From: UA16 sp002292325
Lineage (GTDB): Bacteria; Bacteroidota; Bacteroidia; Flavobacteriales_D; Sanyastnellaceae
DNA: 64,000 bases
Assembly: GCA_943788645.1 (NCBI GenBank)
Contig: CALSRC010000002.1
Coordinates: 1-64,000, forward strand
Reading direction: 5' to 3'
Of the stretch, positions 39,322 to 48,680 are shown one piece after another. The position numbers and the translations under genes are program-made. Positions within the stretch are counted from its first letter, which is position 1, and each line of letters opens with the position of its first letter. The notes under the pieces are model-generated. The model saw only the letters and a program-made list of their open reading frames with translations, was not told the DNA's origin and searched no databases.

Positions 39322-39915
39322 ATGAGACACAATTTATCTGATACGACCGCGCTGTTGCGGGACCGTCGAAGCATCAAGCCCGAGGCATACTCCTCCAGGA
39401 AGGTGCATCCCGAAATCGTAGAACAAGTGCTGACCAATGCCACGTGGGCGCCGACACATGGGATGACGCAGCCTTGGAGATTTAAGGCCTACGTAGGAGA
39501 GGGGATGAACGTGGTCGGTCCGCGGTTGGCTGAATGGTATCGAATAGCTGCTGGAGATTCATTTTCCGAGGCCAAGCACGCAAAATTGCAAGCCCGCGGC
39601 GAGAAGGTCACGGCGCTTATTGTTCTGGGAATGGAACCCGACGCCACGGGGCGCATTCAAATTCAAGACGAGCGAATGGCTGTGGCTTGTGCTGTGCAGA
39701 ATATGTATTTAACGTGCACAGCGCATGGGATTGGCGGTTTTTGGTCAACCCCTAAATACATCCACCTTCCTGAGGTGAAGGCTTTTGCTGGGCTGACGGA
39801 TCAGGCGGAAGTCCTTGGGATCTTTTATCTAGGGTATCCCGAAGGAGGCGAATGGCCAAGAAGTCACCGCAAGCCTTTGGAATACGTTACGGAGTGGATC
39901 ACTGAGGCAAAATGA
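39322..39915 (+). CDS. Nitroreductase-family FMN oxidoreductase
   Basis: 197 residues from ATG 39322; the longer frame upstream overlaps the divergent peptidase start and has no family residues. The N-terminal RDRRSIKPEAYSSRKVHPEI carries the arginine pair that binds FMN phosphate. NATWAPTHGMTQPWRFKAY and the later AVQNMYLTCTAHGIGGFWST are typical of the YdjA-like branch, which reduces nitroaromatics or related compounds with NAD(P)H. The length fits the family. No signal peptide; cytoplasmic. It ends 17 bases inside the convergent membrane/beta-barrel gene. Physiological substrate unknown. Confidence 0.9.
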   Translation: MRHNLSDTTALLRDRRSIKPEAYSSRKVHPEIVEQVLTNATWAPTHGMTQPWRFKAYVGEGMNVVGPRLAEWYRIAAGDSFSEAKHAKLQARGEKVTALIVLGMEPDATGRIQIQDERMAVACAVQNMYLTCTAHGIGGFWSTPKYIHLPEVKAFAGLTDQAEVLGIFYLGYPEGGEWPRSHRKPLEYVTEWITEAK

Positions 39916-40900
39916 TGCGCGCTTCGACAGCGAATCCTGCTTGAGGCATGAAGAGTCGAACGTTTGCTTTTTCGAGCAAACGCTCCCATTGTGCTTCGCC
40001 CCAGCGATTGCTGGACCATTCTCTCCACCAAATACAGCCCAGGTAGAACCCCGGCTTGCTCCGGTCGCTGGGTCGATACAATCCACCAATTTCTGCACGC
40101 AATGGTACCGTCCAGCGGTGCTGACGATTTTCCTCAACTTGGTATTCGTTGTAGAAAATGTCTTCTTGCTGATAACTGGTGGTGAAGACATCGCTCAGCA
40201 GAAAATCCAGGCAGACCCCAGCTCCCGCCCACAATTCCCATTCTTGGCTGACAGGAACGCTTGTTTGGGCAAGCAAAGGAACGCGGTAGCGACCCGCGCG
40301 CAATGAAAGTGTGTCAGATAGCGCGGGGTCTTGGTTCTCCGGTTGGAATGTCATCGACCAATCCGACTTCATGCGCAACGTTTCGAGGCCGGTCTCCAAA
40401 CTCCAACTGCTAAGAAAATTTCGGTGCATCCGCACCCCAAACCCGCTGCTGAATTTGGGTTGCCACTGTAGCGTAAGGCCTTGATCGCTTGCCTCGATGG
40501 ATTCGTAGCCCACGGCATCCAAAGGAAAGACCCCAACGGTGCTGATTCCCAATTCCCATTTGATGGGCTTGGATTGCGCATGCATCCCATTGATAAAAGC
40601 GCCCACCAAGGCCAAGAGCAACACGGCGGCCGTTCCGATGAGAAGGGCGTACCGAAAACCTCGCACCGGGATGAACTTGGTCCGGAACCGGGCATGCACA
40701 AGATGATTGCAGTGCAGTGCGAGCTTAAAGTGGCTTCGGGCGATTCCAAAGAGCCACTGTTCATCTTCTTGATGCCGCTCAAAGGTTATGTTTGCTTCGC
40801 CCAGCATGGCCTCAAAAACATCAGCGTGCTCATCTTCATGGAAGGTGAAGACGTAGTAGCGGTTATCGCCGGGATGGATGAAATAATTGGTCCAACGCAT
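39899..40900 (-). CDS. Unusual fusion: small membrane-protein domain joined to a beta-barrel-like domain
   Basis: 333 residues from ATG 40900. Residues 1-75 (RWTNYFIHPGDNRYYVFTFH, DEHADVFEAMLGEANITFE, ARFRTKFIPVRGFRYALL) resemble a small Bacteroidota protein that normally ends after one C-terminal membrane helix. That helix is present (about 78-95, LIGTAAVLLLALVGAFI). Instead of a stop, the frame continues GMHAQSKPIKWELGISTVGV into some 225 residues of amphipathic strands. These resemble an outer-membrane beta-barrel (FGVRMHRNFLSSWSLETGLE, LRAGRYRVPLLAQTSVPVS) ending VEARIILPQ. The MHAQ after the helix looks like a signal-peptide cleavage site. Either a deletion fused two genes, so that the helix now serves as an internal signal, or an indel hides a stop. 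It overlaps the convergent nitroreductase gene by 17 bases. Confidence 0.7.
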   Translation of the reverse strand: MRWTNYFIHPGDNRYYVFTFHEDEHADVFEAMLGEANITFERHQEDEQWLFGIARSHFKLALHCNHLVHARFRTKFIPVRGFRYALLIGTAAVLLLALVGAFINGMHAQSKPIKWELGISTVGVFPLDAVGYESIEASDQGLTLQWQPKFSSGFGVRMHRNFLSSWSLETGLETLRMKSDWSMTFQPENQDPALSDTLSLRAGRYRVPLLAQTSVPVSQEWELWAGAGVCLDFLLSDVFTTSYQQEDIFYNEYQVEENRQHRWTVPLRAEIGGLYRPSDRSKPGFYLGCIWWREWSSNRWGEAQWERLLEKANVRLFMPQAGFAVEARIILPQ

Positions 40901-40950
40901 GATGCAAGTCCGAGGGACTAAGGTAGGAATTTGCTGCGAGCCGCGCATAC

Positions 40951-40980
40951 AAACAAAAAAGCCCGGCACGGGGCCGGGCT
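40951..40980 (-). terminator. Rho-independent terminator after the YceI gene
   Basis: An 8-bp GC-rich stem (agcccggc 40960-40967 / gccgggct 40973-40980) with a five-base loop. Read on the minus strand it is followed by a T-run (complement of 40951-40960). It lies 26 bases after the YceI stop. Confidence 0.9.
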
Positions 40981-41005
40981 TTGAATTCAATTTAAGCGAG
41001 AGAAG

Positions 41006-41689
41006 TTACATCGTTCCTACGATGTGCACACTGAGCTCGATTTCATCGTTGATGAGCTTATCTCCCAAGTCAGGAAATAGGTCAGGGAATGATCCAGAGC
41101 GGAACTTGACGTCATGCTTCGATCGATCAAATGTAAGATCCGCATCGACAATGAGGTTTCCTTCTGCCTGGCTAATTGCTACAGGAAAGTTGATGGGTTG
41201 GGCAATTTCTCGAACGAAGATTTTACCATATCCCATAGCGACCTCGCCTTTCACTTTGATGCCTTCGAGTTCAAGCCGTGCATTGGGAAATCGATCTACG
41301 CCAAAAAAGTCTTCCGACATCAAGTGGCCAATTAAATTCCCTTTTCCTTCTTCATCTAATCCCTCATCGGTGCAAACCATGCTTTTCATGTCCACGGCCA
41401 CAAAGCCACCAGCGACAGATTTGTCCAAGACATTGATGGAGCCTTTGTAAACTGACAAGTTTCCTTCATGGGTAGATCCTGTGATTTTCGTACCCTTCCA
41501 CGCAACGGTGCTTGTTGCAGGATCAATTTGGTATGTGCCATCCATGAGATCGATGGCATCAGCGGGTTGAGTTTTTTCCATTGCTTGATCAGCATCGGAT
41601 TTTGTTGCATCGGAGGGGGCAGTTGTTTCGCCGCATGAGACCAAGCCGATGACGGCTATTGCTGCGAAGAGAGTCATCCAGTTTTTCAT
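41006..41689 (-). CDS. YceI-like lipoprotein
   Basis: 227 residues. The lipobox LVSC places the lipidated cysteine at residue 19, followed by a 30-residue acidic, Asp/Ala/Thr-rich linker. The YceI domain starts at GTYQIDPATSTVAWKGTKIT and continues with GNLIGHLMSEDFFGVDRFPN and DLTFDRSKHDVKFRSGS. Members fold as an extended lipocalin-like barrel that binds isoprenoids or similar lipids. The protein is expected in the periplasm, tethered to a membrane. It is a single-gene unit with its own terminator downstream. Ligand unknown. Confidence 0.92.
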   Translation of the reverse strand: MKNWMTLFAAIAVIGLVSCGETTAPSDATKSDADQAMEKTQPADAIDLMDGTYQIDPATSTVAWKGTKITGSTHEGNLSVYKGSINVLDKSVAGGFVAVDMKSMVCTDEGLDEEGKGNLIGHLMSEDFFGVDRFPNARLELEGIKVKGEVAMGYGKIFVREIAQPINFPVAISQAEGNLIVDADLTFDRSKHDVKFRSGSFPDLFPDLGDKLINDEIELSVHIVGTM

Positions 41690-41778
41690 GTTCTTTGGGT
41701 ATTTTTAGGGCAACGAAAGTAGTGAAAGAATGCCGCTCAGCCTAAACGGAGTAGCATGGTGAACAATCGAGATGACGG

Positions 41779-42234
41779 CTAGTTCTGTAAGACACTGCGC
41801 ACAATACCCGAAATCACTTTGCCGTCCGCTTTTCCCGCCATTCTGCTCGATGCGATGCCCATGACTTTGCCCATGTCAGCCATGGTCGATGCGTTTGTTT
41901 CTTGGATGATGGCGTTCACCTCCTGGGTGATTTCTTCCTCGGTAAGTGGTTGAGGAAGAAATTCGGCGATTACCGCTGCTTGGGCTCGTTCTTCCGTTTC
42001 CAAATCGGGACGTTCTTGCTGGGCATAGAGGTCTGCTGTTTCGGTTCGCTGCTTCAATAGTTTGGTCAGAATGGCCATAACCACGGCATCAGGAATGTCA
42101 TCTCCATCGGTCCCCGTTTTGGTCGCTTCCAACATCAATTTACTCTTGATGTCGCGCAATGCGGCCAGTCGCTCGCGGTCTTTGTTCCGCATGGCATCTT
42201 TGATGCCACTGGAAATGGTGCTGTACATGCTCAT
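41779..42234 (-). CDS. GatB/YqeY domain protein
   Basis: 151 residues, the typical length. It begins with the helical KDAMRNKDRERLAALRDIKS motif and ends with the YqeY pattern MADMGKVMGIASSRMAGKAD followed by GKVISGIVRSVLQN. The domain is shared with the C terminus of GatB, the amidotransferase subunit that binds tRNA; a role of the stand-alone protein in tRNA handling is presumed, not proven. It lies five bases after the ftsZ stop, the usual position in Flavobacteriia. It is probably the last gene of the division cluster. Confidence 0.95.
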   Translation of the reverse strand: MSMYSTISSGIKDAMRNKDRERLAALRDIKSKLMLEATKTGTDGDDIPDAVVMAILTKLLKQRTETADLYAQQERPDLETEERAQAAVIAEFLPQPLTEEEITQEVNAIIQETNASTMADMGKVMGIASSRMAGKADGKVISGIVRSVLQN

Positions 42235-42239
42235 TCTCC

Positions 42240-44000
42240 TCAGTCTACGTTATCGTGTAAAAACGGATTGTCATTTCGCAATTCAATCGTACGTTCTCCC
42301 TCCTCATCCGTCTCTTCATGCAAAGAAAATCTGCTCACCTGAGATTTAGAGGAATGATCTACATCATCGAGAATTACTTGACGTCTTTTGTATGCTGGTT
42401 CAGCCTCTAAATCGGCTAGACCTCCGGGTGTTTTTAGTTTGCGGGTGAATTGGGAGAGTCGCAGGTTTCGAGCCTGAAGTTCGTTTTCAGGTTGGCGGGT
42501 GACGGATTGAATGACTTCTCTTGTTGCGTCTCCGGATAAATCAGGGGTGCGAGATAAAGGTTTTTCCGTCGGTGTTACTTCTTTGGCACGGGGGCCATTT
42601 TCGGTGAATTTGATTCCGCCCAGGTTGGGCTCATCCGTTGTCGATGGAAGAGGGTCACTCTCTAAGGTGTACACGGTTATCGCTGGATCGTTGCCGTCTG
42701 TTCCTGCAATGGGAGGTGCTTCCAATTCGTTGAGTGTATCCTGTACCTGGTTGGCCTCCTGGTTGGTCTCCTGGTTGGCCTCCTCGAGCGAAAAATACGT
42801 CTGTCCCTCGGAAACTTCAGTGTAATCTGGGGTAGGCTCTGCTGCTGCCTCTTGCGGGATGGAATCTGCGGGATGCTCCGCGTTCTTTAAGAACGGCATG
42901 TCCACCTCGTCTTCAATCCGCTGCTGAGCCGCATCCGCAGTGGTCGGTTGCACGGGTGCCTTGATCTCCCTGGGATCTCCCAGCATGAACTTCGTTTGTT
43001 CCGGTTTCTTTGGCCCATCCCACTGTTCTTGGCCTTGGAATCCTGTGGCGATGACCGTGACACACAGGTCGTCCTCAAGTGATTGATCAACGCCATAGCC
43101 CCAAATGACTTCGGCAGATTGACCTGCAGACTCTTGGATGAAATCGGTGATTTCCATGATTTCATCCATCAGTATCTCTTCCGTTCCAAAGGTGATGTTG
43201 AGTAGGACAAAGTTCGCTCCTGTGATATCGCAATCATTGAGAAGAGGGGATTCCAGTGCTTCGGTAACGGCGGTTCGAGCCCGTCCTTCACCGCTTGCGG
43301 TTCCTGATCCCATGATGGCCCGACCGGAGTCGCGCATGACGGTGTTTACGTCGTTCATATCTACGTTGATCTCTCCAGTCAACGTTATCACTTCAGCGAT
43401 GCCTTTGGCGGCGGTGCAGAGTATTTCATCCGCATTGTTGAACGCGGCGCGGATGGACAAGTTGCCATATAGTTCACGCAATTTGTCGTTCCGGATGATC
43501 AGCAGTGTGTCTACGGATTCCCGCATTTTCTGCAGTCCCTCTGCGGCTTGGTTGCCTCTGCGTCGTCCTTCGAACTGGAAAGGGATGGTCACGATGCCGA
43601 CCGTCAAAATGTCCATTTCACGCGCTGCTTGCGCGATAATAGGAGCAGCACCTGTACCGGTACCTCCGCCCATTCCTGCGGTTATGAAGACCATGCTGGT
43701 CTTCGTGCCGATCAGAGCCTTTATTTCATCCAAGGTTTCAATGGCGGCGTTGCGCCCTACATCGGGCAAAGAGCCCGCACCTTGTCCACCTGTTAGGGTG
43801 GCACCAAGCTGAATTTTGATGGGTACCGGACTGGCATCAAGTGCCTGGGCGTCCGTGTTGCACACAATGAAGTCGACGCCTTGTATGCCACGATCGTACA
43901 TTGTATTCACGGCATTCGATCCGCCACCACCGACGCCAATAACCTTGATGGGCGCGTTGAGGGCAGGGTGTTGTGAGGGGGCAGTGCTCATTTCGTTCAT
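42240..44000 (-). CDS. ftsZ: Cell division GTPase FtsZ
   Basis: 586 residues from ATG 44000 (a second ATG at 43991 is possible). The tubulin-like GTPase domain covers about residues 17-335: IKVIGVGGGGSNAVNTMYD, the signature GGGTGTGAAP at 111-120, TIPFQFEGRRRGNQAAEGL and the T7 loop region TLTGEINVDMNDVNTVM. A disordered linker of about 220 residues, far longer than in E. coli, includes the repeated QEANQETNQEAN (coded by a 12-bp repeat). The C terminus ends NPFLHDNVD, the form common in Bacteroidota, replacing the proteobacterial tail. FtsZ polymerises at mid-cell to form the division ring. It lies 23 bases after ftsA. Confidence 0.97.
   Translation of the reverse strand: MNEMSTAPSQHPALNAPIKVIGVGGGGSNAVNTMYDRGIQGVDFIVCNTDAQALDASPVPIKIQLGATLTGGQGAGSLPDVGRNAAIETLDEIKALIGTKTSMVFITAGMGGGTGTGAAPIIAQAAREMDILTVGIVTIPFQFEGRRRGNQAAEGLQKMRESVDTLLIIRNDKLRELYGNLSIRAAFNNADEILCTAAKGIAEVITLTGEINVDMNDVNTVMRDSGRAIMGSGTASGEGRARTAVTEALESPLLNDCDITGANFVLLNITFGTEEILMDEIMEITDFIQESAGQSAEVIWGYGVDQSLEDDLCVTVIATGFQGQEQWDGPKKPEQTKFMLGDPREIKAPVQPTTADAAQQRIEDEVDMPFLKNAEHPADSIPQEAAAEPTPDYTEVSEGQTYFSLEEANQETNQEANQVQDTLNELEAPPIAGTDGNDPAITVYTLESDPLPSTTDEPNLGGIKFTENGPRAKEVTPTEKPLSRTPDLSGDATREVIQSVTRQPENELQARNLRLSQFTRKLKTPGGLADLEAEPAYKRRQVILDDVDHSSKSQVSRFSLHEETDEEGERTIELRNDNPFLHDNVD
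42747..42782 (-). repeat. Three copies of a 12-bp repeat in the FtsZ linker
   Basis: Tandem units ctggttggcctc, ctggttggtctc and ctggttggcctc (plus strand), the middle one with a single change. They code for QEAN/QETN units in the disordered linker. Copy number can change in frame. Confidence 0.85.
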
Positions 44001-44023
44001 ATCGCTCTGTGTTCCTTATGGGA

Positions 44024-45312
44024 TTATTGAATTTCTTCGTCTTCAACGAAGTACTTGCGCAACTGATCAATCAGGTTGCGTCTAGGTGTGGCTTGATCTT
44101 CTTCAGTCGTTCCTTCTCCATTCGATGCAATGCGCTCAAAGCCGTTGATGACGAGGCCGACTCCCGTGGCAAAACTCGGAGCGGTCACATCTTGGTTTGG
44201 AGCTTCAGCCAAATGTTCACTGGGGTAACCAACTCGGCAATCCATTCCGGTGACGTATTGGAACAATTGCGTGATGTGACGCAGTTGAGATCCACCACCT
44301 GTCAGCACGACACCTCCGATGAGTTGATCTGAAAAGCCTGAGTTTCGGATTTCGAAGTGCACGTGCTCGATGATTTCTGTCATCCGCGCTTCAATGATGC
44401 ATGCCAAATTCTTCAGACTGATTTCTCGCGGATTTCGTCCTTGCAACCCAGGGATGCATACGATTTCATTGTCTTTCATCTCCGTCGAAATCGCGGATCC
44501 AAACCGCTGCTTGAGCAATTCGGCCTGCTTCTTCATGATCTGGCATCCCTGTCGGATGTCCTCGGTCAGCACGTTGCCGCCAAACGGAATGACCGCGGTG
44601 TGGCGGATGATCCCGTCCTGGAAAATCGCGATGTCCGTGGTGCCGCCTCCGATGTCCACCAAGTGCCACACCGGCTTCCTTCTCCTCCTCAGCGCTCAAC
44701 ACCGAAGCGGAAGAGGCGAGCGGTTCGAGGATCAGTTGGTCCACGTGGAGATTCCGCCTTCTCGATGCACCGGTTGAATGTTGCGGATGGCCGCTATCTG
44801 GCCGATGATCACGTGGAAGTTGGCTTCCAGACGGATGCCGCTCATGCCCACGGGCTCCTTGATGCCGCCTTCGTTGTCCACCGTGTATTCCTGCGGCAGG
44901 ACGTGCAGAATCTCTTCGCCCGGCTGCATCACCTGGCGGTACATGTCTTGGATTCAGCGCTTCGATGTCCACTTGGCTGATTTCCGACTCCAGGTTGTCA
45001 GTTCGGGTGCGCTGACCTCGCGTCTGCTGGCTCTTGATGTGCTGGCCAGCGATGCCGACGTTGACATCCACAGATGTCGACCCCTGACGTCCGCTTGAGC
45101 CTCTTCGATCGCCGTCCGAATCGACTCCACCGTCTTTTCGATGTTCGCAACGACCCCCCGGTGACACCCCGACGGATTCGCTTTTTCCGTAACCGAGGAT
45201 TTCGATTTTACCGTGTTCGTTGCGGCGCCCGACGAAGCAGGCGATTTTCGTCGTCCCGATGTCGAGGCCGACCACGATTTGTTCTTCTGGGGTGCTTGAT
45301 TGCAGAGTCCAT
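44024..45312 (-). CDS. ftsA: Cell division protein FtsA (several frameshifts)
   Basis: An actin-like protein that ties FtsZ to the membrane. The fragments read in order: VVGLDIGTTKIACFVGRRNE (phosphate 1), VGIAGQHIKSQQTRGQRTRT, MYRQVMQPGEEILHVLPQEY, VGMSGIRLEANFHVIIGQIA, LVDIGGGTTDIAIFQDG (phosphate 2) and GVVLTGGGSQLRHITQL (adenosine). ATG 45312 gives MDSAIKHP and then the frame shifts near 45285; more shifts lie near 45165, 45070, 44950, 44760 and 44680. Total span matches about 430 residues, the family norm. From 44671 down the frame is clean, ending in a basic helix (RRNLIDQLRKYFV) that may bind the membrane. The gene is essential, so the breaks are most likely sequence errors. It lies between ftsQ and ftsZ. 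Confidence 0.88.
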
Positions 45313-45328
45313 GGACGTGAGGGGGTGC

Positions 45329-46117
45329 TTAGTAATACCGTTGAGCGACCACTTGATCTTGCGTAAGGTCAAGTCGATGCGCTTGTAGACGTTCAGGTTG
45401 CCCCGTGCGACGTGCTCGCGTGTAGAATACACGTGAAGTTTGTTCAGCTTGTTGTCTTCGAGGTGCTCGGGTGATCGCCAAAGCGCATTTGCGCGCCGCT
45501 CCAATCCGGGGACTGATGTCCACATCGAGACCGTCCGGTGGCTTTGACCTCCACTCTGGTCGATGAAGGCGGACCAGAGCGGATCGTTCGTCGGTGGCTT
45601 GGACCAACGTTCAAATGCCTCAGCCGCGGCGTCGCCGCATGCGTCGCGTGGATGACGGGCACCCGGGCCGTGTAGTAGGGTGACAGTGGCAGTTCGCGTC
45701 CCTTCGGCGGTCCATGTAAACGTCTGCCGCTTCGGGGCCTGCGAGGTGTGCACCCGAGCCAGTGGCTTGCGCTGCGTGACCTGCACATGCAACGTGCCCG
45801 GTTCAACCCCGGGTAAACTTCGAACCCCATCGACTGGCGGGGATGGCACGCACCCAGTCGCTCCACATCATGCAGCTGTAGAGAAATGCCTGCGACGTAG
45901 GTGCCGAGCGATGCTGTCGTGTGGCGAAGATGTGGTCGCGCACCCCTGCGGCGTCGACGAAGAACATGCCGTCGATTTCTTGACTACGTCCACCTCCAAT
46001 GCTCCGTGTAACGCGCGTTGGTCTTCGCGTTCCTCCTGAGCAAACCCTACCAACGCTCCACTGCCGGCTAATCACCAACAGACTGGCGGCGGCGACGGTG
46101 AGGATGGTTCGAATCAT
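45329..46117 (-). CDS. ftsQ: Cell division protein FtsQ/DivIB-like (several frameshifts)
   Basis: ATG 46117 begins MIRTILTVAAASLLVI, a single N-terminal membrane helix. IDGMFFVDAAGVRDHIFATR fits the POTRA-type domain, and the frame fragment VQVTQRKPLARVHTS follows. The last fragment, LDLTQDQVVAQRYY, ends at TAA 45331-45329 and resembles the family's final strand. The pieces lie in at least three frames. The span (about 263 residues) and position between murC and ftsA support the call more than raw similarity does. FtsQ-type proteins link early and late divisome parts in the periplasm. Of all the dcw genes this is the most damaged; sequence error is likely. Confidence 0.72.
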
Positions 46118-46119
46118 GG

Positions 46120-47550
46120 GTGTGTTCAGGTGCTGTGCTTTGAATCGTTCTGGGATCCTCGCGAAGCCAGTGGGCCAGGGGTTGCACGACATCGATCGAT
46201 GTCGCCAGCCCCCAGGCTCAATGAGCACGTCCGGAGGGTATGTTCCTTCAGGTTATCGAATATCTGATGCGATTCGATGAGGTATGCTTGTGGGGGTGCG
46301 GGATGTTTTCAAACAGCGCTTGTGAATCGATTCCCGGGTATGGGTTCACTTCGCGGGCCGGGTAAACTGGGCAGTACAAAAAACATGCGGTCCAACTAGG
46401 GCCAACGCCCGTCCGAATTCGACCAGGTGATCCCGGGTTCTACTGAAAACAGATGCGGCTGGAAAATCGCCGGTGATTTCCCTGCTCAGGGTGGTGCATC
46501 CGCACTGCGGCAGAAATGGCCGCCTTCCAGTTCCGCCGGATGGTGCGCGTAGTCGTCGATGTAAACCCCATGAGACTCCCGAATATGATATGCAAATCGG
46601 CGTTCAATACCAGAAAAGGAACGGAGGCGGGCGAGGCAGTCTGCGAAGTCCGCTCCAGCTTCTGTCGCCAGAGCTACCGCGGCTAGGGCGTTCAGCACAT
46701 TGTGTCTACCGGGCATTGGGAATTGAACGGCCGGATGAATCGTCTGGTTCATCGCCACGTCTGCCACCAACCATCCATCCAATACCCTGGGCCGAATAGC
46801 TGCGATGTGCAATGAATGGGCTCGTTCCTCAACCTCTACAATGCCGTAACGGAGTCCATTCAATTGAGGGATGTCGATGGATTCCTCCAGAAACAGGGTT
46901 CCAGAAACGCGCTTTGCAAAATCCCGGAGGCCTTGGTGAAATTCCCGAGCGTCCCCGTAGATGTCGAGGTGGTCGAGATCTGCGCTGGTAATGACCGCGT
47001 GCGTGGGGTCAAGTTCCAAAAAACTTCGATCAAATTCATCGGCTTCGACCACCGTCCATTGAGCGCCTTCAGACCAAATAACATTGGATTCTTGAGCGGA
47101 TAACACACCGCCTATGAAAGCCCGGCATCCCTCAGGGCGGCCCATCATAAGATGAGCGAGCAGGGCCGAAGTTGTGGTCTTTCCATGGGTGCCCGCCACA
47201 GCAAGTGTGGGATGGTTGCGGGTCAACTTGCCAAGCAATTCACTTCGCTTCAACACCGGACAATGGACTTGGCGAGCGGCCTGAAGGATTTGGAAATTTT
47301 CCGGAACTGCAGGCGTTCGGATTACGGCACGCTCTGCTCGAGCTGTTAGAGCGAGCCATGCCTTGAAATCGGCATCGATTTCCAAACCATTGGCAGATGT
47401 ACAGATGGATATGCCGAGTTCCTGCAAGGATGAGGTGAGGGGGCTAGCGGTGCGGTCGTATCCCGAGACCGCCGAACCGTGGGCGTGAAAGTACCGCGCC
47501 AGTCCGCTCATTCCAATGCCGCCTATTCCAACGAAATAATAATACATCAT
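46120..47550 (-). CDS. murC: UDP-N-acetylmuramate-L-alanine ligase (C-terminal frameshifts)
   Basis: Adds L-alanine to UDP-MurNAc in the cytoplasm. The first 345 residues are in one frame: VGIGGIGMSGLARYFHAHG, ATP loop AGTHGKTTT (119-127), VVEADEFDRSFLEL, ITSADLDHLDIYGD, PGRHNVLNALAA, SGIERRFAYHIRESHGVYID and DYAHHPAE. After about 46505 the frame shifts, but family residues continue (FSRTRDHLVEFGRALAL, then GIDSQALFENIPHPHKHTSS, then GAGDID). The exact stop is uncertain because of several indels; it should lie just before the ftsQ start. The ATG overlaps the murG stop (ATGA). Confidence 0.9.
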
Positions 47551-48680
47551 GTGATGTTCTCCAATGCATTGACCACGTCTTGTGCTGCATGCGGTCGAGC
47601 TGCAGAACGCAGGTGTTGGGTAAGCGTTTGTTGACGGGATTCATCTCCAAGCAAGGAAGAGATTTCCATTCCGAGGTTTTCGATGACCTCGGAATCCCGA
47701 AGCAATACAGCGCCGCCTCGATCGCTGAGTGATTTGGCGTTTTTGGTTTGGTGATCTTCGGCAACCACCGGTGATGGAACCAAGATGGTAGGCTTTCCAA
47801 TGAGGGCCAATTCAGCAATGGACATTGCACCTGCACGGCTTGCAATCACCGTGGCGGATTGATAGGCCAAATCCATGCGGTCGATGAACCCAACGCACCG
47901 AACATGCGGCTGAACATTGGCTGGCAGGGATTCAACGAATTGGACCATCTCCGTATGGTACCGTGCGCCGGATTGCCAGAGCAGATCAAATGGAAGAGGC
48001 GTGGCATGGCTTGTTAGGATACGCTTCACTGCAGCATTCATGGACGCTGCTCCGAGGCTACCGCCCATGACAAAGGCAATGGGTCGGTCACCGGAAAACC
48101 CAAAATATTCTGCGGCCGCTGGTGACGCAATCTGCTGTGCAGAGGCCACCACTTGAGCCCGCAAGGGATTGCCTGTTTCGATGATTCGTTCAGAGGGGAA
48201 CCAGCGCTCAAGGCCAGGAAATCCAGCGCAAATGAGCTGGACGCGTTTTGCGAGGAGGCGGTTCGTGATACCCGGAAAGCTGTTTTGTTCTTGAATGGCC
48301 GTGGGAATGCCCATTTGAGCTGCTTGAAAAAGCAGAGGCCCACTCGCGAAGCCACCAACCCCTACGACCAATTCCGGTCGGAATCTCCGCAAAATTTGCC
48401 GGGCCTTCCAAAGAGAGTTCACGAGTTTAAGAGGAAAAATCCAATTGCGTAAACTTCTCAAGTTTCGGTCTATCCCTGTAATCCACAGGCCGTGTATGGG
48501 GTAGCCTGCGGCGGGAACTTTTTCCATTTCCATGCGACCGAGGGCCCCGACAAATAGGATGTCGCACTGGGGGTTTCGCCGTTTGATTTCGTCTGCAATA
48601 GCCAATGCCGGATGGATGTGGCCGCCCGTACCACCGCCGGAAATAATAATCCGTTGGAAGCGCTGAGCAGATTCAGGCAT
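47547..48680 (-). CDS. murG: Lipid II-forming N-acetylglucosaminyltransferase MurG
   Basis: 377 residues; transfers GlcNAc from UDP-GlcNAc to lipid I on the inner face of the cytoplasmic membrane. Visible are the glycine-rich loop ISGGGTGGHIHPALAIADE near the N terminus, VGVGGFASGPLLFQAA, AIQEQNSFPGITNRLLAK, FVMGGSLGAASMN, IASRAGAMSIAELALIGKPT and VPSPVVAEDHQTKNAKSL, in the order of the GT-B family 28. Length and motifs are complete and no frame break is seen. Its start overlaps the ftsW end by eight bases and its stop overlaps murC, consistent with one long transcript. Confidence 0.96.
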   Translation of the reverse strand: MPESAQRFQRIIISGGGTGGHIHPALAIADEIKRRNPQCDILFVGALGRMEMEKVPAAGYPIHGLWITGIDRNLRSLRNWIFPLKLVNSLWKARQILRRFRPELVVGVGGFASGPLLFQAAQMGIPTAIQEQNSFPGITNRLLAKRVQLICAGFPGLERWFPSERIIETGNPLRAQVVASAQQIASPAAAEYFGFSGDRPIAFVMGGSLGAASMNAAVKRILTSHATPLPFDLLWQSGARYHTEMVQFVESLPANVQPHVRCVGFIDRMDLAYQSATVIASRAGAMSIAELALIGKPTILVPSPVVAEDHQTKNAKSLSDRGGAVLLRDSEVIENLGMEISSLLGDESRQQTLTQHLRSAARPHAAQDVVNALENIT

